DNA from: Sphingobium estronivorans
Lineage (GTDB): Bacteria > Pseudomonadota > Alphaproteobacteria > Sphingomonadales > Sphingomonadaceae
DNA: 64,000 nucleotides
Assembly (NCBI RefSeq): GCF_008692605.1
Contig: NZ_LFCT01000008.1
Coordinates: 121,488-185,487, forward strand
Reading direction: 5' to 3'
In this document: positions 63,321 to 64,000 of the stretch, one piece after another
Numbering within the stretch: position 1 is the stretch's first letter
Layout: each line of letters begins with the position of its first letter
Position numbers and translations under genes: made by a program
The notes under the pieces: generated by a model
The model's database searches: none
What the model saw: the letters and a program-made list of their open reading frames with translations, nothing else
Told to the model about the DNA's origin: nothing

Positions 63321-64000
63321 CTACCAGAAGAAATCGTAGATCACGTCGACCACATAGCCGTCACGGATGTCGACCAGCAGCGCATCGTCATAATAACGGA
63401 CCCAGCGCAGCGAGCCGTAAGCGGGCGGCAGGCGGTAATAATAGGGATCGTCGATCCAGTAGCTGTTCGAATAGAGCAGGCTGTTCAGGTAGATCCCGAT
63501 GTTGAAACGCGAATAGCCATAGCTCCATCCGCGCGGCGCATAATAGCGCCCGATCCGGTAGCGGTCGCCATAGCGCGAACGATAGCTGGACCAGTCATAG
63601 CGCCGGTCATTGCGCCAGCCGCTGTCCCAACGGCGCTGCCCTTCCCAACGGGACCGGTCGTCGAACCGCCGCCCGTTGTTCCAGTTATTACCGCTCCAGC
63701 CGCCGCGCCGGTCGTTATTGTCCCACCGCCGGGCGTCGGTCCGGTCATCGCGCCGATCATTGCCACGCTGGTCGACCCGCCAGGCCGGGCGATTGTCGTT
63801 CCGGTTGCGGTCGTTCCAGTTGCGGTCGTTCCGGTCGTCGCTGCGCGGCATGGTGACGACGCGCGGCCCGCCCCTGTTGCCGCGGCTTTCCGCAGCGGGA
63901 CCGCGCTGCTCGCCGCGCCATTGCGGCTGGGCCGGAGGCTGTGCTTGCGGTTGCGCTGCGGGCGCGGGCCGGTCGTTGCGCTGCCACGTCGGTGCCCGCC
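63321..64000 (-). CDS. RcnB-family protein, partial at window edge
   Basis: At least 226 residues; the reading frame is open through the window edge. Near the edge it is rich in proline, glutamine and alanine, then asparagine, aspartate and arginine (DDRNDRNWNDRNRND), then ends in an RcnB-type domain (YYYRLPPAYGSLRWVRYYDD, ALLVDIRDGYVVDV). An internal ATG near 63.85 kb could start a 176-residue form, but uninterrupted codons upstream favour a longer protein with its signal peptide outside the window. Exported, function unknown. Confidence 0.75.
   Translation of the reverse strand, partial: RAPTWQRNDRPAPAAQPQAQPPAQPQWRGEQRGPAAESRGNRGGPRVVTMPRSDDRNDRNWNDRNRNDNRPAWRVDQRGNDRRDDRTDARRWDNNDRRGGWSGNNWNNGRRFDDRSRWEGQRRWDSGWRNDRRYDWSSYRSRYGDRYRIGRYYAPRGWSYGYSRFNIGIYLNSLLYSNSYWIDDPYYYRLPPAYGSLRWVRYYDDALLVDIRDGYVVDVIYDFFW

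Overview
The window is ordinary chromosome from a GC-rich alphaproteobacterium. It looks like a member of the Sphingomonadaceae, most probably Sphingobium or a close relative. Pointers are the class I lysyl-tRNA synthetase, the plsX-fabH-ihfA-merR block downstream of rpmF, TonB-dependent receptors, DUF3297 and DUF3617 genes, small RcnB-like secreted proteins and several GC-rich intergenic repeat families. Genes are dense and switch strand often. I see no prophage, integron, CRISPR array, complete transposon or antiviral island, and the single tRNA gene has no integrase beside it.

Layout. 1-4.5 kb: tamB (cut by the window edge) and tamA, overlapping. 4.6-9 kb: recJ, tRNA-Glu with a good promoter, a secreted cyclophilin, a DUF72 gene, and a small two-gene PspC unit behind a strong sigma-54 promoter match. 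9-16 kb: secreted dienelactone hydrolase, peroxiredoxin and VOC pair, a lipoprotein, recF, two tandem CHAP-domain proteins, DUF3297, a trypsin-like protease with a DUF350 membrane protein. 16-23.8 kb: a cytochrome b, molybdopterin oxidoreductase and cfa operon, an outer-membrane barrel, rlmN, a secreted protein and dnaN. 23.9-30.9 kb: a GGDEF-EAL-PilZ protein, a TonB receptor with a glycine-rich insert, a 2OG-Fe(II) oxygenase and a secreted methyltransferase-fold protein. 31-41 kb: proline iminopeptidase, uvrB, lipoproteins, an HNH gene, a lactamase-fold hydrolase, a soluble chemotaxis-receptor-like protein and an EamA transporter. 41-48 kb: a TonB-receptor relic, class I fumarase, a GST, and nrdA/nrdB split by an antisense DUF2171 gene. 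48-64 kb: envelope and stress genes, a Rid and ArsC-like pair, an Rrf2 regulator, rpmF and lipid-synthesis genes with ihfA, a DinG-like helicase operon, lysS, RcnB-like proteins and a prolyl-4-hydroxylase-like enzyme.

The genes serve replication and repair (dnaN, recF, recJ, uvrB, DinG-like, RNR), envelope building (TamAB, PlsX/FabH, Cfa, CHAP proteins) and stress or redox response. The least expected material is non-coding: a sigma-54 promoter with an upstream dyad before the PspC unit; tandem NrdR-like boxes before nrdA; three copies of a two-hairpin repeat and two copies of another repeat placed right after stop codons; a pair of nested palindromes whose inner stems differ in sequence but stay paired; and an orphan terminator between divergent genes that may mark a small RNA. 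All calls were made by eye, without database searches. Start codons were reassigned where codon, spacing or signal peptide favoured it.
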